Below are positions 30,740-39,155 of a DNA stretch of 50,138 nt, one piece after another (position 1 is the first letter of the stretch; each line of letters begins with the position of its first letter). The DNA is taken from assembly GCA_900550285.1 (NCBI GenBank), contig URRW01000018.1, positions 1-50,138 on the forward strand, in the 5' to 3' direction. Under the pieces are notes generated by a model. That model was not told the DNA's origin. It searched no databases and saw only the letters and a list, made by a program, of their open reading frames with translations. The position numbers and the translations under genes are program-made. This DNA comes from an uncultured Lachnospiraceae bacterium (GTDB taxonomy: Bacteria > Bacillota > Clostridia > Lachnospirales > Lachnospiraceae).

Positions 30740-31372
30740 TTAATCCATCATGTAAAGCAGGGCGTTGCAGATGCACGCCGCGATGTTGCTGCCGCCCTTT
30801 CTGCCCTTTGCCACGATGTATGGCGTGTCCTCTAAGGACAGGATCAGCTCCTTTGACGCCACGACGTTGACAAAGCCCACCGGCACGCCGATGATCAGCT
30901 CCGGCTTTAACCTGCCCTCTTTGATCAGCTCATACAGCCGCACCAGCGCCGTGGGGGCATTGCCGACGGCAAAGATCAGCTTCCGGTTTAACGCCGCAGC
31001 GCGCTCCATACTTACCGCCGCCCGCGTCGTCCCCTGCTCCTTTGCCAGACGCGCCGTTTCCTCGTCCGACATAAAGCAGCGCACCTCCCCGCCGTATTCT
31101 GCCAGCTTCTTTTTGTTGATGCCCGCCATGCCCATCTGGGTGTCCGTGATGATCCACGCGCCGTCCCGGATCGCGTCCATCGACTTCTGCACGGCATTAT
31201 CTGAAAAGACCAGATTTTTTGCATAGTCAAAATCTGCGCTCGTATGGATGCACCGCTTTACGATCGGCTCCGTCCCCGGCGTCAGGGCGAAGTCCCCCAG
31301 CTCCTCGGTAATGATCTCAAAGCTTCTTTTTTCGATTTCCTGCGGCAGCACCTGTTCCAATTCCGTTTTCAT
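30740..31372 (-). CDS. cbiC: Cobalt-precorrin-8 methylmutase
   Basis: 210 residues. Catalytic His43 in 'RCIHTSADFDYA' at exactly the canonical position; 'DGAWIITDTQMGMAGINKKK' and 'GVPVGFVNVVASKELI' (about 166-181) follow the family pattern. It moves the C11 methyl group to C12, giving cobyrinic acid. The C-terminal 'ARKGRKGGSN-like' element is 'VAKGRKGGSNIAACICNALL'. It is 12 bases downstream of the short cobU-like gene, on the cobalamin transcript. Confidence 0.95.
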   Translation of the reverse strand: MKTELEQVLPQEIEKRSFEIITEELGDFALTPGTEPIVKRCIHTSADFDYAKNLVFSDNAVQKSMDAIRDGAWIITDTQMGMAGINKKKLAEYGGEVRCFMSDEETARLAKEQGTTRAAVSMERAAALNRKLIFAVGNAPTALVRLYELIKEGRLKPELIIGVPVGFVNVVASKELILSLEDTPYIVAKGRKGGSNIAACICNALLYMMD

Positions 31373-31384
31373 TTCCGCCCTCCC

Positions 31385-31765
31385 TTATTTGATCCTCGTT
31401 CCGATCCCGCATACGACCCGGTCCACCCGGTCTGCGCAGGCTGCAAGCTCTGTGCAGATCCTTCCGGCAGCCTCCCGGTAAAACCGTTCAAACGCGTCCA
31501 CCGGCACAAGCCCGCAGCCGATCTCCGCCGTCACGACGACCAGATCCGGATTTTGGGTGATGATTTTTGCCGCCAGCTCCTTCGGCTCCTTATCCCGGTT
31601 CTCTGTAAGCCACCGCTCAATAAATTTTTCAAATCCATAGACGCCCTGACCAGAAAGCAGCTCTTCTTCCGTGCACGCTGCCCCGTCGCACCAGGAAATT
31701 CCCGGATACAGACGCTGCGCATAGCGTTTTTTCCCCTGACAGGCGCCGCCGATTACCATTTTCAT
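31385..31765 (-). CDS. Short CobU-like protein with degenerate P-loop
   Basis: 126 residues resembling only part of CobU. The C-terminal half 'VVVTAEIGCGLVPVDAFERF' and 'DRVVCGIGTRIK' matches the CobU end 'SNEVGxGIVP...VxGLPxxxK'. The N terminus 'MVIGGACQGKKRYAQRLYPG' is P-loop-like, but the Ser/Thr after GK is replaced by Lys, and the region carrying the nucleotide-accepting His (RxxxHRxxR) is absent. It overlaps the true cobU by 4 bases (ATGA) and has GGAGG 7 bases upstream. It could be a degenerate paralogue, a regulatory subunit, or a kinase with altered nucleotide use. Confidence 0.78.
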   Translation of the reverse strand: MKMVIGGACQGKKRYAQRLYPGISWCDGAACTEEELLSGQGVYGFEKFIERWLTENRDKEPKELAAKIITQNPDLVVVTAEIGCGLVPVDAFERFYREAAGRICTELAACADRVDRVVCGIGTRIK

Positions 31766-32319
31766 CCTTTTGCCTCCACCGGGATCCCGTATACAACCTC
31801 CGTCACCCGTTCCGCCTCCTCTGCCATCCGGCAGTTGATTTCTCCGAGCACCCGCACATACTCCTGCATTTCGGGGGATTTGACGGGCGTTTCCGAAAAT
31901 ACCTCGTTCGTCACTATGATAAGCCCGCGGCACCGTTCTTTCAAGTGCCGGATTCCATTTATCGTGCAGTCTGCCGTCCGCTCCCTCGCCCCATTTTCCA
32001 GATACAGCTCGTTTGCCGTCAGATTCGACATGCATTCCAGCAGGACGCAGATCCCGTCCGCCTCTGCCTCCCCTGAAAAATGCGCGTCCCTTTCCGCAAG
32101 CCCTTCCAGATCCGTAAAGCATTCGATCGTCTCAAAGCCCTTTCCTTTGCGCATCTGCCTGTGGCGCTCGATCTTTTTTTCCGTTTCCTCCCCATAGGGA
32201 AACATCGTCGCGATATAATACAGATGCCGCGCGCCCGTCTCCTTTTTCAGCGCGCAGATTCGCTCCTCCGCATAGGCGGACTTGCCGCTCCCGCTGCCGC
32301 CGGTCACTACCTGAAACAT
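31762..32319 (-). CDS. cobU: Adenosylcobinamide kinase / adenosylcobinamide-phosphate guanylyltransferase
   Basis: 185 residues, usual CobU length. P-loop GGSGSGKS (7-14), 'YIATMFPYGEETEKKIERHR' with the guanylylated His53 in the ERHRQMRKG motif, and 'IIVTNEVFSETP' near residue 130. It phosphorylates adenosylcobinamide and then transfers GMP from GTP for nucleotide-loop assembly. 'LLECMSNLTANELY' stands where most have D-C-x-T-L-W-L-T-N. Start at ATG 32319 with AAGGAAGG upstream; the longer frame begins with TTG at 32340. It overlaps the following short paralogue. Confidence 0.93.
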   Translation of the reverse strand: MFQVVTGGSGSGKSAYAEERICALKKETGARHLYYIATMFPYGEETEKKIERHRQMRKGKGFETIECFTDLEGLAERDAHFSGEAEADGICVLLECMSNLTANELYLENGARERTADCTINGIRHLKERCRGLIIVTNEVFSETPVKSPEMQEYVRVLGEINCRMAEEAERVTEVVYGIPVEAKG

Positions 32320-32376
32320 CCTGTCCTTCCTTTCTTCCAAACGACTCTTTCCTGCTTTTTCCGCAAAAAAACAGCA

Positions 32377-34011
32377 TTATTCCCTACCCTGCCCGCTTAA
32401 ATCCGCGTACCGGTATTCCAGCGCGCCCGTTGCGGGGATCTGCGTCACGCCTGTGATGTTTGGACGGATCAGGTTACAGTTTTTGATGGAAAACAGCGGA
32501 ATGATATAAAACTGTTCCCCGACCGCCCGCTGTTCCGCCTCATGCAAAAGCAGGCTTCTTTTTTCCGGATCGGTTTCCAGATCGGACGCCGCCACGAGGC
32601 TGTCGTATTTTTCATCCCGCACGCCGCTGCAGTTGTAGGTTCCGTTGGACAAAAGCATGGACAGATAAGTGTTGGGGTCTGCAAAATCCGCCGTCCAGTT
32701 CATCCGGCACAGGTCGAAGTCCCCCGCCCTTCTGGACGCATAGTTGGACTGCAGCTCCTGCGCTTCCAGCTTAATATTGATATTGAGGTTCTGTTTTAAC
32801 TGCTCCTGAATCACCTGCGCCGTGTCTGCGTCCAGCTCGAGGGACGGATACTTGTAGGTCAGCTCCGGAAAGCCCTTTCCGTCCGGGTATCCGGCTTCTG
32901 CCAAAAGCGCCCTCGCCTCTTCGGCGTTTTCTTCAAACGGCGGCTCTGCCTCGTCCACAAAATAGTTTCCGGTAGCGTTGTTTTTCATCTTTTTTGCCAC
33001 AAAATTGACCGTAGGCTCTGTGTCCGCGCCCACCATCTGACAGAGCGCCTCCCGGTCGATTGCAAGGCTGATCGCCTTTCTGACGCGCACATCGTCCAGC
33101 GGCTCTACATTCAGGTTCGGATAAATATACCGGGTCGCGATGCTGTCCGTCACGACCAGATCCTCCTGCCCCTCATACAGCTCCATGACAACGGACGGCA
33201 GGGAAACCGCAATGTCTGCCTCCCCCGTCTCATAGGCGCTGATCATCGCCTGCTGATCCTCAAAAAACCGGTAGGTGATCTCGTCCAGATGCACCGCGCC
33301 CGCGTTCCAGTATTTTTCATTTTTTCTCAGGACAAAATACTGCTCCGGCACATATTCCGCCAGATAAAAGGGGCCGTTTGCCACGCTTGTCTCCGGTTTT
33401 TTGTCCCATCCGCTTCCGGTTTTAGCCGCATATTTCGAGCAGGACGGCGTATAGACCGGGAGCCGCAGAAGCTCCAAAAAGTATACGCAGGGCGTTTCCA
33501 AATGAAAGATCAGCGTATACTCGTCCGGCGTTTCCACGCCGAGCGTTTCTGCATCCGCCTCCCCCAGATAGATTTCCTCCGCATTTTCGATCGGGAACAG
33601 GTAGTTGGCATATCCGCTGGCGCTTTTGGGATCCAGCGCCCGCACCATCGTATTTTTAAAATCCGCAGAAGTCACCGGAGTCCCGTCCGACCAGCAGGCG
33701 TCTTTGCGCAGATGGAACGTCCATTCCGCAGCGTCCTCGCTGACCTCATAGGATTCTGCCGCCCGGTATTCGATTTCCCCGTTTTCATCAAAGGTAAGCA
33801 GCTCGTCCAGCGCCGTTACCGAATAGGCAAGATAGGTCAGCGCGATGTTTCCCGCCGGATCCATCCCGCCTGTCTCGCTGCCGATGGCAATGGTGATCCT
33901 TTTTTCCGCGCCCTGCGCCGTTTCTGCTGCCGCCGTCCCGCAGCCTGCCGCTGTCCCTGCCAGAAGGCAGAGGCTCATTGCCAGCGCCGTCAGTGTTTTG
34001 ATTTTTTTCAT
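32377..34011 (-). CDS. Peptide/nickel-type ABC transporter substrate-binding lipoprotein (SBP family 5)
   Basis: 544 residues. Lipoprotein signal peptide with lipobox ending AAGC (cleavage before about Cys24). 'WTFHLRKDACWSDGTPVTSA' and 'TYRFFEDQQAMISAYETGEA' are classic SBP_bac_5 blocks. 'NWTADFADPNTYLSMLLSNG' is more like peptide-binding OppA than nickel-binding NikA. Start at 34011 after AAGGAGAG. It is the last gene of a permease-permease-ATPase-SBP set inside the cobalamin operon. The substrate may be a peptide, a cobalt chelate or a corrinoid precursor; the sequence alone does not decide. Confidence 0.9.
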   Translation of the reverse strand: MKKIKTLTALAMSLCLLAGTAAGCGTAAAETAQGAEKRITIAIGSETGGMDPAGNIALTYLAYSVTALDELLTFDENGEIEYRAAESYEVSEDAAEWTFHLRKDACWSDGTPVTSADFKNTMVRALDPKSASGYANYLFPIENAEEIYLGEADAETLGVETPDEYTLIFHLETPCVYFLELLRLPVYTPSCSKYAAKTGSGWDKKPETSVANGPFYLAEYVPEQYFVLRKNEKYWNAGAVHLDEITYRFFEDQQAMISAYETGEADIAVSLPSVVMELYEGQEDLVVTDSIATRYIYPNLNVEPLDDVRVRKAISLAIDREALCQMVGADTEPTVNFVAKKMKNNATGNYFVDEAEPPFEENAEEARALLAEAGYPDGKGFPELTYKYPSLELDADTAQVIQEQLKQNLNINIKLEAQELQSNYASRRAGDFDLCRMNWTADFADPNTYLSMLLSNGTYNCSGVRDEKYDSLVAASDLETDPEKRSLLLHEAEQRAVGEQFYIIPLFSIKNCNLIRPNITGVTQIPATGALEYRYADLSGQGRE

Positions 34012-34063
34012 GCTCTCTCCTTTGTCCCTTCGTCCCAAAAATACGCTTTTTCCCTGCGTTTTC

Positions 34064-35788
34064 TTAAATCTGCGACGACATCCGGTAGCCCTCTGCGCGC
34101 TTCCCCGTGTGCGCCTCCGAATATAAAAAGCATCTGACCTCCCGGTTCCCGAAGCGGTAATTGTCCGGCTTTTCCTTCCGGCAGCACTCCATCGCATAGC
34201 TGCACTTTGGCGCAAAGGGGCAGCCCTGCCCCGCTTCCCCAAAAGCCTCTGTCTCGTCCCGAAGCAGCGTCTGTCCGTGCCCCGCCGTCTTTTTTAAGCT
34301 TATCGGAAGCATCGACCCCAGCAGCTTTTTGGTGTAGGGATGCCACGGATCCTTACAAAGCTCTGCCGTCCTGCCCTGCTCGACCATGCTTCCCCGATAC
34401 ATCACGCCCATCCGATGCGCGATGCGCCGCACCATGTCCAGATCGTGTGAAATAAACAGATAGGACAGCCCCGTTTCTGCCTGTATCCTTTCCAGAAGCT
34501 CTGCCAGCTGCTCCTGTGTGAGCACATCCTGCGCCGAAAACGCCTCGTCGCACACAAGCACCTCCGGCTCCATGAGAAGCGCCCTTGCCACCGCCAGCCG
34601 CTGCTGCTGCCCGCCCGATAAAGCCGCCGCCCGTTTGGAAACGTCTGCCTCTCCCAGACCGACCAGCCGCAGCATTTGTGCCGCCCGCCGCTTCCGCTCC
34701 TCTTTTCCGCACGCCTTCCGGATCAGAAGCGGTTCCTCCAAAATCCGTTCCAGCGAAAAGCCCGGATCAAAGGACGCATACGGCTCCTGAAAGATCATCT
34801 GCACCTTTCCGCCGCACGAAAAGCTGCCTCCGTCCGGCTCCATGATCCCGGTCAGCATCCTCGCAAGCGTTGTTTTTCCCGAACCGCTCTCTCCCACAAG
34901 CCCGAACGTCTCTCCCCGGCAGATGTGGAAGGAAGCTGTTTCCACCGCCTCAAAATACCGCGTCCTTCCTAAAAACGCCCGCTCCCGGAACTGCTTTTTT
35001 AACTGCCGCGCCTCTAAAATCACCTCTTTGCCGCCCGCTTCCTCCTTCGGCAGCCCTCCGTTTTCCGCAAGGCTCACAAGCCTTTGCGTGTACGGATGCC
35101 GCGGCGCGCCGAACACCTCCCGGATGTCTCCTTCTTCCACGATACTGCCATCCTTCATCACAAGCACTCTGCTGCACATGGACGCGATCACGCCCAGATC
35201 GTGGCTGACCAGCAGGACGGCGGCGTGATTTTTTTTGGCGACCCGCTTTAGCAGCTCCAGAATCTGCCGCCGCACGGTCACGTCCAGCGCCGTCGTCGGC
35301 TCGTCCGCAATGACTAGGGCAGGACTGCACGCCAGCGCCATTGCGATCGCCGCTCTCTGCTTCATCCCGCCGGACAGCTCAAATGGGTACTGCTTCATCC
35401 GCTTTTTGGGACTTCCGATCCCGACCTCCTCCAAAAGCGCCTCCGCCTGACATACCGCCTCTTTTTTCGTCCGTATCCCGTGCGCCCGCAGCGTTTCTGT
35501 CAGCTGCCTTCCGACCGGCACGAGCGGATTTAACGATTCCGACGCGTTCTGGAATACCACTGCCGCCGTGCCGTTTCGCACAAGCTTCTGATATGTGACC
35601 TTTGCCCGCTCCGGCGAAATGCCCGCCAGCGCCATCAGCGCCGTGCTCTTTCCCGCCCCGGACGCCCCGGCGATCCCGACCATTTCCCCTACTTCCACGC
35701 AAAACGATATGTCGCACGCCGGCCGTTCCATTCCGGGATAGCGTACCTTAAGCTCTTCCACCTCTAATACGTACATCTTACTCTCCAT
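34064..35788 (-). CDS. Fused two-domain ABC ATPase (DppD-DppF / NikD-NikE type)
   Basis: 574 residues with two complete ABC modules. Module 1: Walker A GASGAGKST (about 39-47), signature LSGGMKQR, Walker B 'ALVIADEPTTALD' and the oligopeptide-type C-terminal extension 'GAPRHPYTQRLVSL'. Module 2: Walker A GESGSGKTT, signature LSGGQQQR, Walker B 'VLVCDEAFSAQD' and 'DPWHPYTKKLL', then 'GCPFAPKCSYAMECC', the Cys-rich tail common in Opp ATPases. It energises import by the two permeases encoded just upstream. Start at 35788, with a second ATG at 35776 preceded by GGAG also possible. Confidence 0.93.
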   Translation of the reverse strand: MESKMYVLEVEELKVRYPGMERPACDISFCVEVGEMVGIAGASGAGKSTALMALAGISPERAKVTYQKLVRNGTAAVVFQNASESLNPLVPVGRQLTETLRAHGIRTKKEAVCQAEALLEEVGIGSPKKRMKQYPFELSGGMKQRAAIAMALACSPALVIADEPTTALDVTVRRQILELLKRVAKKNHAAVLLVSHDLGVIASMCSRVLVMKDGSIVEEGDIREVFGAPRHPYTQRLVSLAENGGLPKEEAGGKEVILEARQLKKQFRERAFLGRTRYFEAVETASFHICRGETFGLVGESGSGKTTLARMLTGIMEPDGGSFSCGGKVQMIFQEPYASFDPGFSLERILEEPLLIRKACGKEERKRRAAQMLRLVGLGEADVSKRAAALSGGQQQRLAVARALLMEPEVLVCDEAFSAQDVLTQEQLAELLERIQAETGLSYLFISHDLDMVRRIAHRMGVMYRGSMVEQGRTAELCKDPWHPYTKKLLGSMLPISLKKTAGHGQTLLRDETEAFGEAGQGCPFAPKCSYAMECCRKEKPDNYRFGNREVRCFLYSEAHTGKRAEGYRMSSQI

Positions 35789-35794
35789 TCTGCG

Positions 35795-36625
35795 CTATTC
35801 CCCGTTTTGCCGTCTGTGAAATTCCGTTTCCAGCCCTGCCCCGATCAGGTTTAAGGAAAAAATCAGGATGCAGAGCACAGCCGTCGGAAACAGCATCTGG
35901 TTCGGGTACACCCGCATCTGGCTTCTGGACGCCTCGATCAGCGTTCCAAGGCTCGCCGCCGGCGCGGGGATGCCCACTCCCAAAAAGCTTAAAAACGCCT
36001 CCGTAAAAATCGCCTGCGGCACGAGGGAGGTAAGGCTTATCACGATCGGGCCTGCGGCGTTTGGCAGAAAATGCGTCCAAAAAATCCGCAGCACACCCGC
36101 CCCCGCCATTTTGGAAACGAGGATGAACTCCTTTTGCTTCATCCGCATGACCTCCCCGCGGACCAGCCTTGCGGTATCGATCCAGCCGGATATGCACAGC
36201 CCGAGCAGGATGCTTCCCACATTTGCGCCCATTGCCATCATCAGCAGGATGACGTACAAAAGGGAGGGCACCGACGCGATGACGTCCGCTGCGCGCATCA
36301 AAATAAGATCTGCGGTTTTCCCGGCATAGCCCGAAACGGCTCCGTAAAGGACGCCGAACGCGCCGTTTAACAGGGCGCTCAGCAGTCCCACGCAAAGGCT
36401 GATCCCCGCCCCGCTCCATACCCGCACGAACAGGTCGCGCCCCATTTTGTCCGTCCCGAAAGGATGCGCCAAAGACACGCCCTGACTGCCAAGCGCCGCG
36501 TTCATTTCCGTCGGATCCCACGGCGAAACAAGCGGCACGAGAACCGCCAGAAGGACGCAGCTGCCAAGCAGCGCAAGCCCCAGCGTCATTTTATGATTTT
36601 TTTTCCGCTTTTTTGGATCTGCCAT
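35795..36625 (-). CDS. ABC transporter permease, DppC/NikC type
   Basis: 276 residues with about six transmembrane helices. 'HPFGTDKMGRDLFVRVWSGA' (about 60-79) is the DppC/NikC/OppC signature, and 'RGEVMRMKQKEFILVSKMAG' with 'THFLPNAAGPIVISL' is the EAA loop that contacts the ATPase. Start at 36625, with AAAGGAAG 7 bases upstream; longer frames have no homologous content. It sits 23 bases after the partner permease and 6 before the ATPase, fully within the cobalamin-run orientation. Confidence 0.93.
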   Translation of the reverse strand: MADPKKRKKNHKMTLGLALLGSCVLLAVLVPLVSPWDPTEMNAALGSQGVSLAHPFGTDKMGRDLFVRVWSGAGISLCVGLLSALLNGAFGVLYGAVSGYAGKTADLILMRAADVIASVPSLLYVILLMMAMGANVGSILLGLCISGWIDTARLVRGEVMRMKQKEFILVSKMAGAGVLRIFWTHFLPNAAGPIVISLTSLVPQAIFTEAFLSFLGVGIPAPAASLGTLIEASRSQMRVYPNQMLFPTAVLCILIFSLNLIGAGLETEFHRRQNGE

Positions 36626-36648
36626 GCGACTCTTCCTTTGTCCCTTTC

Positions 36649-37575
36649 TCAATTTTTCACATAGCTTCTGCGCATTCTGGGGTCGATGCAGGCGCACAGC
36701 ACGTCTACGAGAAGCTGGATCAAAATGACCGTCGCCCCCATAAAGACCGTCAGCCCCATAATGAGCGTATAGTCCCGGTTTGAAATGGCGCTGACAAACT
36801 GCCGCCCCAGCCCCGGGATCGTGAAAATGCTTTCCACCGCAAAGCTTCCGGTCAGCAGAAACGCGCTCGCAGGCCCCAGATAATTCAAAACCGGGATCCC
36901 GATATGCGGCAGCATATGCCGCAGCACGATCTGAGGCATTTTCAGCCCCTTCATGCGCGCCGTCACAACGTACTGCCGCGTTTTTTCCTCTTCCAAAAGG
37001 TTCCGCGTCAGGCGCGCCAGAAAGCACGCCGGGTAAATTGCCAGCGCGCACACCGGAAGAATGTAATGTTTCCACGAGATCAGCCCCGCCACCGGGACAA
37101 AGCCCAGCCGGACGCCGAACACCAGCATCAATAAAAGCGCCGCCACGAAATTGGGGATCCCGCCCGCCGCCAGCGTCGTGCCAAGCACCGCTTTTTTCAC
37201 GAGCCTGTTTTGGGAAAATGCCTGAACCATCCCAAGCCCGATCCCCGCTACCGCTGCCGCTGCCACTGCCAAAACGCCCAGCCTTGCGGTCGCCGGAAAG
37301 GATCTGCCGATGATCTCTGCTACGGATTCCGACGGATTTTCATAGGAACAGCCCAGATCCCCGTGCAGCAGGTTTTTTAAATATGCCGTATACTGCACCC
37401 ACACCGGCTCATTTAAGCCGTACTCCGTTTCCATCATTTCCAGCACTGTTCCCGAGACGTTCGCGCTCTGGAACGGGCTTCCCGGGATCGACCGCGTCAG
37501 AAAAAATGTGACCGTCACCAGCACAAACAGGGACAAAAGCCCTGTTCCGAGTCGTTTTATGATATATTTTGCCAT
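36649..37575 (-). CDS. ABC transporter permease, DppB/NikB type
   Basis: 308 residues. N-terminal 'MAKYIIKRLGTGLLSLFVLV' with 'TFFLTRSIPGSPF' and 'YGLNEPVWVQYTAYLKNLLH' are hallmark blocks of DppB/NikB. The EAA loop is 'TARMKGLKMPQIVLRHMLPH', followed by 'GSFAVESIFTIPGLGRQFVS' near the C terminus. It makes the heterodimeric channel with the next gene. It begins 9 bases after cobA-hemD, so the transporter is transcribed with tetrapyrrole genes. Confidence 0.94.
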   Translation of the reverse strand: MAKYIIKRLGTGLLSLFVLVTVTFFLTRSIPGSPFQSANVSGTVLEMMETEYGLNEPVWVQYTAYLKNLLHGDLGCSYENPSESVAEIIGRSFPATARLGVLAVAAAAVAGIGLGMVQAFSQNRLVKKAVLGTTLAAGGIPNFVAALLLMLVFGVRLGFVPVAGLISWKHYILPVCALAIYPACFLARLTRNLLEEEKTRQYVVTARMKGLKMPQIVLRHMLPHIGIPVLNYLGPASAFLLTGSFAVESIFTIPGLGRQFVSAISNRDYTLIMGLTVFMGATVILIQLLVDVLCACIDPRMRRSYVKN

Positions 37576-37584
37576 CGTATCCTT

Positions 37585-39123
37585 TTACCGCGCGTCCTCT
37601 GCCGCCAACTGCAGGATTTTCTGCACCATGCTTTCCATCGTCGCTTTTTCCGACACCTCGATCCGCATCCCGTACCTTGCCGCCTCCTGCGCCGTCTGCT
37701 CCCCGATGCACACCGCCCGGAGCTTCCCAAAATCAGCCTGCGGAAGCGCCTGCACAAAGCCCCGCACCGTCGATGCGCTCGTAAAGGTCACCATGTCGAT
37801 CTCTCCTGCTTCCAGCAGACGGCTGAGCTTTCCGTTCAGCGCATCCGGCAGCCGGCAGACCGTTTCATAAAGCGGGACGTCCTCCGGCAGAAAGCCCGCC
37901 TTTTCCAGCTCCTCGGGAAGCGCTGCAGAGCCTTCCTTTGCACGAAGCAGCCAGATACGGCTTCCCTGCCGCGCCCTTTTTCCAAGCGTCTCGCCCAGCT
38001 TCTGCGCGCAGTAAACGTCCGGCACAAGATCCGCAAAAATCCCCCGTCCGGAAAGCTCCTGCGCCGTTGCCGTCCCGATCGCCGCCACTTTTGTCCGCTC
38101 CGTAAAAATACCGCGCACATCTGTTTTCAGGCGGCGCAGCTGTTCCCAGAACGTCCGCACCCCGATCGGGCTTGTAAAGACGAGCCACTTTTCGCCGTCG
38201 GTGCTGCGGATGTCCGACAGCGCCCGTTCCAGCCGCACGTTTTGTTCGATCGTCTTTGTCGTGATGGAGGGAAGCTCGATCACCCTTGCGCCCTGCCTGC
38301 GCAGCTTTTGCGCCATCCGCGAGCTGTTCTGACGCGGCCTTGTGGTAACAATTTGTTTTCCCCATAAGGGAAGCTGTTCTCCCCACGCAAACTGCTTTGC
38401 AAGACCGCACACCCTGCCGATCAGGATGATCGCCGGGGTCTGCACGCCGAACTGCTCTGCGTCCCGTTTCAGGTTCCCTACGGTGCTCACAAGCGTCCGC
38501 TGTCTTGCCGTCGTCCCCTTTTCCAGCACCGCCGCCGGCATATTTTTGTCCATTCCCGCTTCGATCAGACCCTGACAGATTTCCTCCATCGCAGAAATCC
38601 CCATCAGGAAAACGAGCGTCCCGTCCAGCTTCACGAGGGCGTCGTAGGCGATCTCCATCTTTTTGCCCTGCTTTGCGTGCCCCGTGATCACATGGAAGGA
38701 GGAGGCAAAATCCCGGTAGGTGATCGGAATGCCCGCATATGCCGGAACCGCCGACGCGCTCGTTACGCCCGGGATGATCTCAAAGGGGATGCCCTCCTGC
38801 CGCAGCATTTCCGCCTCCTCTGCTCCCCTGCCGAATACGAACGGGTCGCCGCCTTTTAAACGGAGCACCTTTTTGCCCTGCTTTGCCTTACGGACTAAAA
38901 TTTCATTGATCTCCTCCTGCGGAACGCTGTGGTGGCCGGAGCGTTTTCCGACGTTGATCCATTCCTTTCCGTCCGGAATCAGGCTCAGGATCTCTGCGCT
39001 GATGAGCGCGTCATAAACGATCACGTCCGCCTCTTCCATTTTCTGTTTTGTTTTCAGGGTCAAAAGCCCCTCGTCCCCCGGACCTGCTCCCGCGAGCCAC
39101 ACCCTGCCTTTTTCTTCCGCCAT
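37585..39123 (-). CDS. cobA-hemD: Uroporphyrinogen-III C-methyltransferase / uroporphyrinogen-III synthase fusion
   Basis: 512 residues. Residues about 5-245 are the SAM-dependent methyltransferase: 'VWLAGAGPGDEGLLTLKTKQ', 'LRLKGGDPFVFGRGAEEAEM' and 'GIPITYRDFASSFHVITGH' are its signatures. Residues about 255-512 are HemD-like: 'KQIVTTRPRQNSSRMAQKLR', 'WLVFTSPIGVRTFWEQL' and 'VTFTSASTVRGFV'. It therefore closes hydroxymethylbilane to uroporphyrinogen III and methylates it twice to precorrin-2. This fusion is usual in Clostridia. It lies between hemC and the ABC permease. Confidence 0.96.
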   Translation of the reverse strand: MAEEKGRVWLAGAGPGDEGLLTLKTKQKMEEADVIVYDALISAEILSLIPDGKEWINVGKRSGHHSVPQEEINEILVRKAKQGKKVLRLKGGDPFVFGRGAEEAEMLRQEGIPFEIIPGVTSASAVPAYAGIPITYRDFASSFHVITGHAKQGKKMEIAYDALVKLDGTLVFLMGISAMEEICQGLIEAGMDKNMPAAVLEKGTTARQRTLVSTVGNLKRDAEQFGVQTPAIILIGRVCGLAKQFAWGEQLPLWGKQIVTTRPRQNSSRMAQKLRRQGARVIELPSITTKTIEQNVRLERALSDIRSTDGEKWLVFTSPIGVRTFWEQLRRLKTDVRGIFTERTKVAAIGTATAQELSGRGIFADLVPDVYCAQKLGETLGKRARQGSRIWLLRAKEGSAALPEELEKAGFLPEDVPLYETVCRLPDALNGKLSRLLEAGEIDMVTFTSASTVRGFVQALPQADFGKLRAVCIGEQTAQEAARYGMRIEVSEKATMESMVQKILQLAAEDAR

Positions 39124-39155
39124 GCCGATTTCCTTCCTGTCTCTGTTTCAGAGCG

